Notes: generated by a model not told the origin, from the letters alone. A stretch of 64,000 nucleotides of DNA from Desulfuromonas soudanensis (GCF_001278055.1 NZ_CP010802.1:1302001-1366000), one strand, 5' to 3'; counted from the stretch's first letter, positions 42,897 to 52,053 are shown. Numbers and translations are program-made.

Positions 42897-43634
42897 ATGC
42901 CTGAGAGTCTGAACAGGGAATTGCTCGAGGTCTCCGCCCAGGTGCGCGGTCTGCTGCAGGATCTCCAGAACCTCGGTTTTGACGAGGTTCCGCTGGCCCC
43001 GCCCACCGCCGGACTCCCCCGCTGCGGCACGGCAGGCCGGGCCGACGGCGGGGAGCCCGGCGTCTCCTGCCGCCCCGAGTCCCTGGAGGAGATTCGGGCC
43101 GACCTCGAAAATTCCCCCTGCTGCGATCTCTGTCGAGAGCGCGGCAATCTGGTCTTCGGCGTCGGCGATCCCCATGCCCGGCTGGTGCTGATCGGCGAGG
43201 CCCCGGGACGGGAGGAGGACGAGACGGGGGAGCCCTTTGTCGGCGAGGCCGGACGCCTCCTCGATCGCATCCTCTCTGCCATGGGGCTGAGCCGGGAGGA
43301 GGTCTATCTCTGCAACGTCCTCAAATGCCGGCCGCCGGGGAACCGCGATCCCCGACCCGAGGAGGTGGCGGCCTGCCGCCCCTTCCTCGAGCGGCAGTTG
43401 GCGGCCATCGCCCCCGAAGTGATCGTCACCCTCGGCAAATGCGCCGCCCAGGCCCTCCTCCAGGAGACGACGGCCGTCGGGGAGTTGCGCGGGCACTGGC
43501 ATGAGTACCGGTCGATCCCCGTCATGCCGACCTACCATCCCGCCTACCTCCTGCGCAACCCGGCGAGCAAAAGGGAGGTGTGGGAGGATATGAAAGGGGT
43601 GATGAAGCGCCTGCGCGGAGGGGGGAGCCGATGA
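42897..43634 (+). CDS. Uracil-DNA glycosylase family 4/5 (Fe-S type)
   Basis: 245 residues. After a variable 60-residue N-terminal tail, the family 4 core: CCDLCRERGNLVFGVGDPHARLVLIGEAPGREEDETGEPFVGEAGRLLDRIL (catalytic GEAPG), CNVLKCRPPGNRDPRPEE (with Fe-S cysteines), ACRPFL, and MPTYHPAYLLR (HP motif). It removes uracil from DNA after cytosine deamination. Stop overlaps the ABC ATPase start by four bases. Confidence 0.94.
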   Translation: MPESLNRELLEVSAQVRGLLQDLQNLGFDEVPLAPPTAGLPRCGTAGRADGGEPGVSCRPESLEEIRADLENSPCCDLCRERGNLVFGVGDPHARLVLIGEAPGREEDETGEPFVGEAGRLLDRILSAMGLSREEVYLCNVLKCRPPGNRDPRPEEVAACRPFLERQLAAIAPEVIVTLGKCAAQALLQETTAVGELRGHWHEYRSIPVMPTYHPAYLLRNPASKREVWEDMKGVMKRLRGGGSR

Positions 43635-44398
43635 ACGGGGAGACCCTTCTCGTCCTCGAGGGGCTCCATAAAAAACGGCGGAGCCTGGAGATTCTCAGGG
43701 GAATCGATCTTGCCGTCGCCAGGGGGGAAATCCTGGCGATCGTCGGTCCTTCGGGAGGTGGGAAAAGCACCCTGGTGCGCCTCCTCAACCGCCTGGCCGA
43801 TCCCGATGCCGGGCGGATCCTACTGGGCGGGGACGACATATCGACTCTTGATCCCCTGGTGCTGCGGCGCCGTGTCGCCCTGATGCTGCAGAATCCGACC
43901 ATGTTCGAGGGGACGGTGCGGGACAACCTGCTCCTTCCGGCGTCCTACCGCAAGGATTCTCCGCCGGAGGAGGCGGAGCTCGTCCGCGTTCTCGGAATCT
44001 GCCGTCTTCCGGCCGAGTCCCTCGACCGGGATGCCCGGGCCCTCTCGGGAGGGGAGCAGCAGCGGGTCAACCTGGCCCGCGCTCTCGTCTCCCGTCCGGA
44101 GATCCTTCTCCTCGACGAGCCGACCAGCGCCCTCGACCGCCCCACCGCCGACCATCTCGCCGATACCTTCCGGGACATCTGCCGCTCCGGGGAACTGACC
44201 GTTCTTCTGGTGACGCACGATCTGCGCCTCGCCGGTCGGGTGGCCGACCGTATCGCCTATATGGAAGGGGGGCGGATCCTCGAAGCAGGGCCGGCCCGGA
44301 CGCTGCTGGACGCTCCGCAGAGCGATGCGTTGAAACGTTTTCTCGGACAACCGGCTGGGGAGAGGAGCGGGGGAAATGGCGGTCAAGGCGATTATTGA
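43631..44398 (+). CDS. fetA: ABC transporter ATPase, FetA/YbbL-like
   Basis: 255 residues from ATG 43631. Walker A GPSGGGKSTLV, Q-loop LMLQNP, signature LSGGEQQRVNLA, Walker B ILLLDEPTSALD, His switch VTHD. Sequence and partner fit the FetAB system, proposed to export iron or regulate metal stress, but the substrate is not proven. Overlaps udg (ATGA) and overlaps fetB by 23 bases. Confidence 0.85.
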   Translation: MNGETLLVLEGLHKKRRSLEILRGIDLAVARGEILAIVGPSGGGKSTLVRLLNRLADPDAGRILLGGDDISTLDPLVLRRRVALMLQNPTMFEGTVRDNLLLPASYRKDSPPEEAELVRVLGICRLPAESLDRDARALSGGEQQRVNLARALVSRPEILLLDEPTSALDRPTADHLADTFRDICRSGELTVLLVTHDLRLAGRVADRIAYMEGGRILEAGPARTLLDAPQSDALKRFLGQPAGERSGGNGGQGDY

Positions 44399-45170
44399 TC
44401 TGAGCTACGCCGATCTCGCCGTCGTCTACGGCGCCATCCTGCTGGTGATCGCCCTGGCCCGCTGGAAGGGGATCGGCCAGGAGAAGGAGATGCTGGTGGC
44501 TTCGCTGCGCATGGTCGTGCAGCTGCTGGCCGTCGGCTATCTGCTGCACCTGGTTTTTGCGCTGTCCACACCGGCCCCGGTCCTGCTGATCCTGCTGGTG
44601 ATGGGGGCCTTTGCCGTGCAGGGGGTGGCGGCGCGGGTGCGCCTCAAGATGCCCCGTTTCCACCGGGTCGTGGGACTCTCCATCCTCTTCGGCTGCGGCG
44701 GAGCCACCTTCTTCTTCTGTACCGTAATCATCGGTCTCGACCCCTGGTACGATCCGCGCTACCTCATCCCTCTGGCGGGGATGATCATCGGCAATTCCAT
44801 GACCGGGGCGAGCCTTGCCGCCGAGCGCCTGGCTTCCGAAATGAAGGAGAGGCGGGGGGAGATCGAAACGGCCCTCTCCCTCGGCGCCACCTCCCGTCTT
44901 GCCGCCCGCGAGGCGGTTCGCAGCGCCTTCCGGGCGGCCTTGATCCCCTCCATCAATTCCATGGCCGCCATGGGGATCGTCTTTCTCCCCGGGATGATGA
45001 CCGGCCAGATCCTCTCCGGCACCGAGCCGGTGGTCGCCGTTAAATACCAGATCGCCATCATGTGCGTCATCACCGTCAGTGTCGCGGTCACCTCCCTGTT
45101 GATCCTTGTTCAGGGGTACCGGGCCTACTTCACCGCAGCCCACCAGTTGCGGGACTGGGAAGGGACCTGA
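44376..45170 (+). CDS. fetB: ABC transporter permease, FetB/YbbM-like
   Basis: 264 residues with about six or seven TM helices (VVYGAILLVIALARW, SLRMVVQLLAVGYLLHLVF, PVLLILLVMGAFAVQGV, IPLAGMIIGNSMTG, MAAMGIVFLPGMMTGQIL, AIMCVITVSVAVTSLLIL). The MIIGNSMTGASLAAERL and EIETALSLGATSRLAAREAVR segments (EAA-like loop) define the YbbM/FetB family. Works with the FetA ATPase in the cytoplasmic membrane. Confidence 0.88.
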   Translation: MAVKAIIDLSYADLAVVYGAILLVIALARWKGIGQEKEMLVASLRMVVQLLAVGYLLHLVFALSTPAPVLLILLVMGAFAVQGVAARVRLKMPRFHRVVGLSILFGCGGATFFFCTVIIGLDPWYDPRYLIPLAGMIIGNSMTGASLAAERLASEMKERRGEIETALSLGATSRLAAREAVRSAFRAALIPSINSMAAMGIVFLPGMMTGQILSGTEPVVAVKYQIAIMCVITVSVAVTSLLILVQGYRAYFTAAHQLRDWEGT

Positions 45171-45617
45171 CAGATCAGGCCGTATTTCCTCTCCGGCAGG
45201 GACTCGACCTGTCGTGCAACTGTCGGGATTTGGCCTCTAATTTGCTTAAATTTAGTTGAATCGTTCTTCAATTTCGGTTAGTTTGGCGCACACGGATCTC
45301 CCCTTCCGCCGCCGAGTATTAATTTCCGGAGAGGAAGGAGGCGCAAGCCGCGCGATCCATTCGACCGGACCGCTGTCAAAAGGTGTACTCCGCCCCTTTT
45401 TCCCCCCTGGTATTTTTCCTCCCAACGCCATTAAAATGGTGCTGACGCCAGGGCCCTTCGACCCGGAGTTCCTTTTCTGTCCCCCTGGTCCTCCGGCAGG
45501 TGGAAAAGTTTTCCGGTCCTTGACCGTTTCTATTGCAATTATCCTTGGTTCGGGTTTTTGAGAGCCCTCATATGGGGTCCTTATCGTCCAACAATCAGCG
45601 CTGGGAGGGTCATGGGA
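45171..45617. other. 447-base intergenic region
   Basis: No convincing gene, tRNA or riboswitch. It contains an AT-rich patch (about 45238-45290), a short dyad CCATT-AA-AATGG near 45430, and CCCCCTGGT twice (near 45403 and 45480). The open frame across 45256-45561 has no ribosome site or recognisable protein. A TTGACC at about 45519 may be part of a promoter for the BamE-like gene but I find no matching -10. Confidence 0.5.
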
Positions 45618-46208
45618 ATGAAAAACAGGATTGTTGAAAACCGTCGATTCATGGTTCTGCTGGTTTTGCTCGGTCTTTTCCTGGCCCCGGCGCCGTCGAT
45701 TGTCGCCGCCGAGACCCTTTTTACCCGGTACAACATTCACCTTCAGGATCAGCTCGATCGCAGGGGAAATCACGTCTATCAGGCCAGTTACGCCAATTAC
45801 ACCGATCCCGGCGCCGGGCACATGATCATCCCGGCGGGCTCTCCGGTGGTGATAGAGAAAAAATCCCGCAAGGGTTTCTCCTTTTTGAGCCAGAACGAGG
45901 GGATCCGGGTCGATTTCGAGTTTCATCAGCCGCGTATGGGTATGGATGTGGATCAATACATCGGGCTGATCACCTCCACCCAACCCCCTTCTCTGCAGAA
46001 CTTTTCTTCTCTCGACCGGAAGGGGATCAAGGAGGGGAAGGCTCTGGTCGGAATGACCCGGGACGGCGTGATGACGGCCCTCGGCTATCCCGCCGCCCAC
46101 CGGACCCCTTCCCTGGAAAATACGACCTGGGTCTACTGGACGAACCGGTTCCGCACCCTGGCCGTTGACTTCGATGACAAGGGGAAGGTCCGGGACGTCA
46201 GAAACTAA
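45618..46208 (+). CDS. Exported BamE/SmpA-like protein
   Basis: 196 residues from ATG 45618, preferred because GGGAGG lies nine bases upstream (ATG 45612 is too close). Signal peptide VLLVLLGLFLAPAPSIVAA, an N-terminal domain of unknown type (about 30-120), and a C-terminal LVGMTRDGVMTALGYPAAHRT...WVYWTNRFRTLAVDFDDKGKVRDV, the two-helix/three-strand SmpA/OmlA fold seen in BamE. There is no lipobox Cys at the cleavage site, unlike true BamE lipoproteins. It lies directly before the biosynthetic cluster; a link is uncertain. Confidence 0.65.
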   Translation: MKNRIVENRRFMVLLVLLGLFLAPAPSIVAAETLFTRYNIHLQDQLDRRGNHVYQASYANYTDPGAGHMIIPAGSPVVIEKKSRKGFSFLSQNEGIRVDFEFHQPRMGMDVDQYIGLITSTQPPSLQNFSSLDRKGIKEGKALVGMTRDGVMTALGYPAAHRTPSLENTTWVYWTNRFRTLAVDFDDKGKVRDVRN

Positions 46209-46231
46209 AGTCAAAGTCACTTTTTTTTAGG

Positions 46232-46264
46232 CTCCCCGGAGACAGAACTTTTGTCTTCGGGGAG
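46232..46264. other. 13-bp hairpin upstream of the biosynthetic cluster
   Basis: Stem 46232-46244 with 46252-46264 (one G-T wobble), seven-base loop. Eight T residues precede it (46221-46228) but none follows, so it is not a normal plus-strand terminator. It ends 25 bases before the first cluster gene and could influence transcript stability or entry into the operon. Confidence 0.5.
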
Positions 46265-46288
46265 ACCTCACTGCGGGATGGGAAACGG

Positions 46289-47017
46289 ATGGAAAAACGC
46301 AGAATTGCCCTGGTCACCGGGGGGAGCAAGGGGATCGGCGCCGCCATCGCCGTCGATTTGGCCCGCAACGGTTTCGACATCTGGCTCAATTTTCGCAGCG
46401 ACACCGAAGGTGCCCGTCGGGTCGCCGCGGAGATCGAAGGGGTCGGCGGCCAATGTCTTCTTCTCCCCTTCGACGTCGCCGACGAAGGGGCAACCTGCCA
46501 GGCCCTGGAGCCGCTCCTGGAGAAGGATGTCCCCTTCGCCCTGGTCAACAACGCCGGATTCGCCCGCGACGGCCTTCTGGTCTGGATGAAGGAAAATGAG
46601 TGGAAGGATGTGCTCTCCGTTCATCTCGACGGTTTTTTCCATGTGAGCAAGCTGGTCGTCGGCAAGATGCTCCAGAAGCGCGCCGGGAGGGTCGTCAACA
46701 TCGTCTCGACCTCCGGGGAGAGCGGCGTCCCCGGGCAGGTGAACTACAGCGCGGCCAAGGCGGGGCTCATCGGGGCGACCCGCTCCCTGGCCGCCGAGGT
46801 CGCCCGGCGCAATATCCTCGTCAACGCCGTTTCTCCCGGCTTCATCGAGACGGAGATGATCCGGGATCTTCCCCTGGATAAGATCCTGCCGATGATTCCT
46901 CTGCGGCGGGTGGGGAAACCCCAGGAAGTGGCGGATATGGTCAGCTTTCTCTGCTCCGAGAAGTCGACCTATATCACAGGACAGGTTTTTTCCGTCAACG
47001 GCGGCGCCTACATGTAG
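46289..47017 (+). CDS. 3-oxoacyl-ACP reductase (FabG-like), cluster ketoreductase
   Basis: 242 residues of the classical short-chain dehydrogenase fold. TGGSKGIG cofactor loop (about 10-17), NNAG (about 89-92), catalytic Ser in VSTSGESG and YSAAK Tyr/Lys pair (about 153-157). Reduces 3-oxoacyl-ACP with NADPH after each extension; same role as the ApeQ ketoreductase in aryl-polyene clusters. First gene of the biosynthetic run, 36 bases before the first ketosynthase. Confidence 0.92.
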   Translation: MEKRRIALVTGGSKGIGAAIAVDLARNGFDIWLNFRSDTEGARRVAAEIEGVGGQCLLLPFDVADEGATCQALEPLLEKDVPFALVNNAGFARDGLLVWMKENEWKDVLSVHLDGFFHVSKLVVGKMLQKRAGRVVNIVSTSGESGVPGQVNYSAAKAGLIGATRSLAAEVARRNILVNAVSPGFIETEMIRDLPLDKILPMIPLRRVGKPQEVADMVSFLCSEKSTYITGQVFSVNGGAYM

Positions 47018-47053
47018 GCATGATCGGGATTTTTCAAGATCGGAAAGGAATGC

Positions 47054-48274
47054 ATGCACAGGGTCGCAATTACGGGAATCGGGATCGTCTCCTGCCTCGG
47101 CCAGGATGCCGTCGCCGTCGGCGAGGCTCTGCGCCAGGGGCGCTCAGGCATCGTCGTGGACGAGGAGCGGGTTCGTCTCGGTTTTCGCAGCCCCTTGACC
47201 GGCGCCATCCGGGGATTTGACCCGGCGGCCGTCCTCTCCAAAAAACAGCGCAAGACGATGCCCGACTTCGCCATCCAGGCCTATGCCGCCGCCCGGGATG
47301 CCCTGGCGATGTCCCGTCTCGAGGATGAGGAGATCCAGAACGAGAATACGGGGATGATCTTCGGCTGCGATTCCAGCTGCATCGCCGCCATCGAGCAGGT
47401 CGATATAATGCGGGAGAAGGGGGAGTCGAAGCAGATCGGCAGCGGCCTGGTCTTTCGCTCCATGACCTCCTGCATCACCATGAACCTCAACACCCTCTTC
47501 CACACCCGGGGCGCCTGCTGGACCATCAGCAGCGCCTGCTCCAGCGGCGGGCATGCCGTCGGTCAGGCCGCCGACCTCATCGCCATGGGGCGCCAGGAGC
47601 GCGTCATCTGCGGAGGGGCGCAGGAAATCAACTGGGAATCGATGTGCAGCTTCGACGCCCTCAATGCCTTCTCCATCCGCACCGACGCCCCCCAGGCCGC
47701 CAGTCGTCCCTTCGATGCCGACCGCGACGGCCTGGTGCCGAGCGGCGGTGCGGCCGCCCTGGTTCTCGAGCGCTACGACCTGGCCAAAGCCCGGGGCGCC
47801 GCCATTCTCGGCGAGGTCTGCGGCTACGGCTTCTCCTCCGACGGCAACAACCTTTCCGTGCCGAGCGTCGACGGCCTGCAGCGGGCCATGAGCAAGGCGA
47901 TCGAAGGGGCGGGGAGAAAGCCGGCCGATATCGATTACCTCTGTGCCCATGCCACCTCGACTCCGGCCGGAGATGCGGCCGAGGCGGACAATATCGTTGC
48001 CGTCTTCGGCAGTCGCACCCCCTGGATCTCTTCCCTGAAATCGATGACCGGCCATGAACTCTGGATGTCCGGTGCCTCTCAGGTCGTTTATTCGACGATC
48101 ATGGCGCAGCAGGGATTCATCGCCCCCAACGTCAACTTCACCACCCCGGATGAGAGTTCGGCACGGCTGCGGATCGTGACCGAGGCGATTCCCCGGGCGC
48201 CGGAGCATGTCCTGTGCAATTCGGCAGGCTTCGGAGGGACCAACTCCTGTCTGGTTCTGAGATTTTCCGAATGA
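47054..48274 (+). CDS. Beta-ketoacyl-ACP synthase, FabB-like (KS 1)
   Basis: 406 residues. Thiolase fold with complete catalytic set: nucleophile Cys162 (ISSACSSGG), His299 (CAHATSTPAGD), Lys329 and His334 (SLKSMTGHE), and GFGGTNSCLVL at the end. HGFIAPNVNF-like QGFIAPNVNFTTPDE resembles E. coli FabB, so it may accept unsaturated chains. Should add malonyl units to the growing acyl-ACP. Stop overlaps the CrtI-like gene (ATGA). Confidence 0.93.
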   Translation: MHRVAITGIGIVSCLGQDAVAVGEALRQGRSGIVVDEERVRLGFRSPLTGAIRGFDPAAVLSKKQRKTMPDFAIQAYAAARDALAMSRLEDEEIQNENTGMIFGCDSSCIAAIEQVDIMREKGESKQIGSGLVFRSMTSCITMNLNTLFHTRGACWTISSACSSGGHAVGQAADLIAMGRQERVICGGAQEINWESMCSFDALNAFSIRTDAPQAASRPFDADRDGLVPSGGAAALVLERYDLAKARGAAILGEVCGYGFSSDGNNLSVPSVDGLQRAMSKAIEGAGRKPADIDYLCAHATSTPAGDAAEADNIVAVFGSRTPWISSLKSMTGHELWMSGASQVVYSTIMAQQGFIAPNVNFTTPDESSARLRIVTEAIPRAPEHVLCNSAGFGGTNSCLVLRFSE

Positions 48275-49761
48275 ATTTCGACTACCTGGTTCTCGGCGCC
48301 GGCGTCTCCGGGATGACCACGGCGGTGCTTTTGTCCCAGGCCGGGTTCAAGGTGGCGCTGGTGGAAAAGGCGCCGAAGCTCGCTCCTTTGTTGCGCGGCT
48401 TTTCCCGCCAGGGGGTCTATTTCGATACGGGTTTCCACTATACCGGCGGTCTGGGGGACGGAGAGATTCTCGATCTCTCCTTCCGGCATCTGGGGCTCGC
48501 CGGAAATCTTTGCAAATATCCCTTCGACCCGTCCGCCTTCGACTGTTTCATCGGCCCGGAAGGGGGGAGCGGGTTTTGTTTCCCTGTCGGGGACCAGCGG
48601 CTGGGGGAGGCGCTCTGCGCCGCCTTCCCCGGCGAGGCCCCGGCGATCGCCGAATATCTGCGCCGGGTCCGCAAGGTCTGCGACGCCTTTCCCTATCTCA
48701 ACCTCGATGCCGACTGGGAGAGTTTTTCGTCCTTCGGCCAGGTTCAGTCCGAAACGCTGCGCGAAGTGCTCGATGAGCTGACCCCCTCCGCCCCCCTGAA
48801 GAGGCTCCTGTCGCTCCATTTTCTTCTCTACGGCGTAAGCCCGGACGAGGTCTCCTTTGCCCAGCATGCCTCCGTGGTCGGCACCTATTATCGGTCGGTG
48901 CACGGACTGCAGGGGGGGGGATTGAGTCTGGCCAACGCCTTTGAAAAGCGCCTCGGCGCCCTGGGTGTGAAACTCTTTCTCGGGCGGGGAGCGGAGAAGA
49001 TCCTCCTTTCCCCGTCCGGCACCCTTGCCGGAATCCGCCTTGAAGGGGGAGACGTCCTCTCCTGCAGCGGCTGCGTCTCCACCGTTCATCCGCACCTGTT
49101 TCTGGAAATGGCCGCCGATACGTCCCTGCGCCCCGCCTACCGTAAGCGGCTGGCGAATCTGGAAGAGACCGCCTCGGCCTTCATCCTTTACGCCGTCACC
49201 GAAAAGCCGGTCGCGCGCCTGAACAAGAGCAATCTCTTTTTCGGCGGCAAGGGCGTCTGGCCGCCGGTGCTCACGGAAGGGGATCTCGACGACCGCTCCC
49301 TCTATGTCGCCGCCGCTTCCCCGGCGCCCGGCGATTCGGGGCGCGGCGGCCTGATCGCCATCTGTCCCGCCAGCTTCCGGGAGGTGGAGGAGTGGGCGGA
49401 TTCGAAGAGCGGCGCCCGACCGGAGAGCTACCGGCGATACAAGGAAGAGGTCATGGACCGGCTCTGGAGACGCCTCGAAAAAGAGCTTCCCGAGCTGCGC
49501 GGGGAATGCCTGGCCCGGGAGGGTGCCACCCCCCTGACGATGCGCCATTTCACCCAGGCCCCCCGCGGCGGTCTCTATGGCGTCAAGCACAAAGCCGGAC
49601 AGTTCAACCCCCAGCCGCCGACGCGCATTCCGGGAGTCTGGCTCGCCGGGCAGGGGGTTGTGGCGCCGGGCATTCTCGGAGCCGTCCTCTCCGGGTATCT
49701 GGCCTGCGGGAACATTCTCGGCCACGAGCGGTTGCGAAAGGAATTGAAGCAATGTCGTTAA
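48271..49761 (+). CDS. CrtI/RetSat-like FAD-dependent desaturase or isomerase
   Basis: 496 residues. N-terminal FAD Rossmann motif DYLVLGAGVSGMTTAVLL (Gly9, 11, 14) with the acidic end VEK; FDTGFHYTGGL, the substrate-side motif of phytoene desaturase/retinol saturase relatives; and C-terminal IPGVWLAGQGVVAPGILGAVLSGYLACGNIL, the second FAD-contact strand. Related enzymes desaturate, saturate or isomerise conjugated polyenes. It is flanked by and overlaps ketosynthase genes on both sides, as in anammox ladderane candidate loci. Its action on an ACP-bound or free polyene is inferred. Confidence 0.85.
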   Translation: MNFDYLVLGAGVSGMTTAVLLSQAGFKVALVEKAPKLAPLLRGFSRQGVYFDTGFHYTGGLGDGEILDLSFRHLGLAGNLCKYPFDPSAFDCFIGPEGGSGFCFPVGDQRLGEALCAAFPGEAPAIAEYLRRVRKVCDAFPYLNLDADWESFSSFGQVQSETLREVLDELTPSAPLKRLLSLHFLLYGVSPDEVSFAQHASVVGTYYRSVHGLQGGGLSLANAFEKRLGALGVKLFLGRGAEKILLSPSGTLAGIRLEGGDVLSCSGCVSTVHPHLFLEMAADTSLRPAYRKRLANLEETASAFILYAVTEKPVARLNKSNLFFGGKGVWPPVLTEGDLDDRSLYVAAASPAPGDSGRGGLIAICPASFREVEEWADSKSGARPESYRRYKEEVMDRLWRRLEKELPELRGECLAREGATPLTMRHFTQAPRGGLYGVKHKAGQFNPQPPTRIPGVWLAGQGVVAPGILGAVLSGYLACGNILGHERLRKELKQCR

Positions 49762-50987
49762 AACGTGTGGTGATTACGGGGACGGGGTCCGTCTCCCCCT
49801 TCGGCCGGGGGAGCGATACCCTGATGGACGCCCTCCTGGCGGGACGAAGCGCGGTCAGAAACATCCCCGACCTCGAGCGGATCGGCGGTCTTCGCAGCCG
49901 GGTGGCGGCCCTGGTGCCGTCCATCGACCCGAAGGAAATCCCCCGCAAGTTTCGTCGCTCCATGTCCCCCATGTCCGTTTACGCCACCCTGGCCTGCTAT
50001 GATGCCCTGGCCCAGGCGGGCCTCTCCCATGAGGAGTGCGGCAGCGGCCTGCTGGGGGTCTCCGTCGGCTCCACCGTCGGGAGTACGGCGACGACGGAGG
50101 AGTTTTTCCGCGACTTTTTCATCGACCACAGCCTGGAGCGGATGAAGACGACCTTCTTCTTCCAGATCATGAATCACTCCTGCGCCGCCAACGTCGCCCA
50201 GGCCCTCGGCGTCACAGGGCGCATTCTCGCCCCATCGGCCGCCTGCTCCACCGGCAGTCACGCCGTCGGCTACGCCTACGAGATGATCGCCATGGGGCGT
50301 CAGGAGCAGATGCTCTGCGGCGGAACGGACGAATTTCATCCCCTGACGGCGGCGACTTTCGACGTCATGAACGCGGCCTCGGTGCACTTCAACGACTCCC
50401 CGACCCGCACCCCCCGTCCCTTCGACCGGGAGCGTGACGGCGTGGTCTGCGCCGAAGGGGCCGGCATCCTCCTCCTCGAGTCCCTCGATGCGGCCCTGGC
50501 GCGCCGAGCGCCGATCCTGGCCGAGGTCATCGGTTTTGCCACCCTCTCCGATCCGAGCAGCATCGCCAACCCCGACGCCGGGGCGATGGAGCGCTGCATG
50601 CAGCTGGCCCTCGCCGACGCCGGAATCGGCGCCGACGAGGTCGATTACGTCAATGCCCATGCCACCGCCACCGAGCAGGGGGATGTGGCGGAGAGCGAGG
50701 CGATCTTCAGGATCTTCGGCGACCGCGTCCCGGTGAGCAGCCTCAAGGGGCATCTGGGGCATACCATGGCCGCCAGCGGGTCCATCGAGCTTCTGGCCTG
50801 CGTCGGGATGATGGGCCGCAACGTCCTCGTCCCGACCCTGAACCTGGAAAATGTCGATCCGGCCTGCACCCCCCTCAACTACCTGCGCCAGGCGGAGAGC
50901 GGGAGCGTCAAGGTGATCATCAAAAACAATTTCGCCCTCGGCGGCGTCAATTCATCGATCGTATTAAGGAGTTACCCCCATGACTGA
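49752..50987 (+). CDS. Beta-ketoacyl-ACP synthase, FabF-like (KS 2)
   Basis: 411 residues from ATG 49752, inside the end of the preceding gene. Catalytic Cys165 (PSAACSTGSH), His303 (NAHATATEQGD), Lys332 and His337 (LKGHLGHTMA), and FALGGVNSSIVL near the end. All active-site residues are present. It differs clearly from KS 1 and KS 3, so the three likely act at different stages or chain lengths. Overlaps the ACP gene by eight bases. Confidence 0.93.
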   Translation: MSLKRVVITGTGSVSPFGRGSDTLMDALLAGRSAVRNIPDLERIGGLRSRVAALVPSIDPKEIPRKFRRSMSPMSVYATLACYDALAQAGLSHEECGSGLLGVSVGSTVGSTATTEEFFRDFFIDHSLERMKTTFFFQIMNHSCAANVAQALGVTGRILAPSAACSTGSHAVGYAYEMIAMGRQEQMLCGGTDEFHPLTAATFDVMNAASVHFNDSPTRTPRPFDRERDGVVCAEGAGILLLESLDAALARRAPILAEVIGFATLSDPSSIANPDAGAMERCMQLALADAGIGADEVDYVNAHATATEQGDVAESEAIFRIFGDRVPVSSLKGHLGHTMAASGSIELLACVGMMGRNVLVPTLNLENVDPACTPLNYLRQAESGSVKVIIKNNFALGGVNSSIVLRSYPHD

Positions 50988-51243
50988 TCAGGAAATCATC
51001 GAACGGATCAATTCATCCCTGGCCGAAGAGTTCGAACTCGATCTGGGCGAGATGACCCCGGAAACCACCCTTTACGGAGATCTCGGCCTCGACAGTCTCG
51101 ACACGGTGGACATGGTCATCGTCCTCGAGGGGGCCTTCGGTTTCAAGATCCGCGAGGAGGAGACCATCCGCGAAATTCGCACCCTCGACGACATTCACCG
51201 CTTCGTCATCAACAAGAAGCGCCAGATGGACGAGAGGGCGTAA
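50980..51243 (+). CDS. Acyl carrier protein
   Basis: 87 residues, acidic. Phosphopantetheine attachment Ser39 in GDLGLDSLDTVDMV, the typical helix II motif. AAGGAG lies nine bases before ATG 50980. The only ACP seen in the cluster; aryl-polyene clusters usually have two. It should carry the aryl starter and growing chain. Sits between KS 2 and the acyltransferase gene. Confidence 0.95.
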   Translation: MTDQEIIERINSSLAEEFELDLGEMTPETTLYGDLGLDSLDTVDMVIVLEGAFGFKIREEETIREIRTLDDIHRFVINKKRQMDERA

Positions 51244-51252
51244 GCACCCCCG

Positions 51253-52053
51253 GTGACAGCCTTCGATGCCGACAGCAAGGTCGTAAAGCCGAAACCGCTC
51301 GCCCGGTTGACCGCTATCGCCATGAATCTGACCGTCTATCCTCTGGTGGCGCTCTGGACCCTTTTTGGCATCTTCTTTTTTCTCCCGGGCCTTGGGGTCT
51401 GGAAGGTGTTTACGGGGTGGAGCACCGGAAAAATCATGCGCCATTTCATCTGGCTCTACGGCCGGGGGTGGATTGCCATCATCTCCCCCTTCGTGCGCTT
51501 TTCCCGCCAGGGGTTGTCCCGGGAGAGGCCCGGCCCATGCATTCTGGTCATCAACCATCTCTCCTTCTTCGATACCTACTGCATGGCCCTGCTCCCCGTT
51601 TTCGACATCGCCTTTGCGGTTCGGGCCTGGCCCTTCCGGATGATCTGGTACGCCTACTTCATGCGCCTGGCCGAATACCTCAATGTGGAGAGCGGGGAGT
51701 GGCAGGAGATCACCAGCCGCGCCGAGGGGATTTTTGCCAGAGGGGGCTCGGTCCTCTTCTTCCCCGAAGGGCACCGCAGCCGGGACGGGGAGTTGCAGCA
51801 CTTCTACAGCGGCGCCTTTCGCCTCGCCGTGGAAACGGGGCGGCCGGTGGTCCCCCTGTGCATCACCGGCACCGAGACCCTCCTCCCACCCGGCCGGTTC
51901 TGGCTGCGTCCGGCGGCGGTGACCCTGCGCGTCCTCGATCCCGTCGATCCCGCGGATTTTCCCGGCCCCGACGGCCATGCGCGGTTGCGCAAGGAGGTCA
52001 AGGCCTTGATTGCCGCCAATCTGAAGGAGATGCGACGGGGGGAAGGGGCATGA
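51253..52053 (+). CDS. 1-acylglycerol-phosphate acyltransferase-like (PlsC/LPLAT) protein
   Basis: 266 residues from GTG 51253. Membrane anchor about 24-48 (LTVYPLVALWTLFGIFFFL). Catalytic HX4D with His102 and Asp107 (INHLSFFD) and substrate motif FPEGHRSRDG (170-179; FPEGTRS is usual). Such enzymes move an acyl chain from ACP/CoA to a lysophospholipid or other acceptor at the cytoplasmic membrane. Aryl-polyene clusters carry an acyltransferase that attaches the polyene to a lipid; the same role is inferred. Confidence 0.88.
   Translation: MTAFDADSKVVKPKPLARLTAIAMNLTVYPLVALWTLFGIFFFLPGLGVWKVFTGWSTGKIMRHFIWLYGRGWIAIISPFVRFSRQGLSRERPGPCILVINHLSFFDTYCMALLPVFDIAFAVRAWPFRMIWYAYFMRLAEYLNVESGEWQEITSRAEGIFARGGSVLFFPEGHRSRDGELQHFYSGAFRLAVETGRPVVPLCITGTETLLPPGRFWLRPAAVTLRVLDPVDPADFPGPDGHARLRKEVKALIAANLKEMRRGEGA

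Noticed and set aside
45256-45561. Open frame of about 101 codons in the 447-base gap
   Set aside because: No ribosome site, no family resemblance, proline-rich translation typical of random high-GC sequence.
45171-45617. c-di-GMP (GEMM) riboswitch, tRNA or small RNA
   Set aside because: No conserved GEMM core, no cloverleaf, and no strong terminator hairpin at the 3' side.
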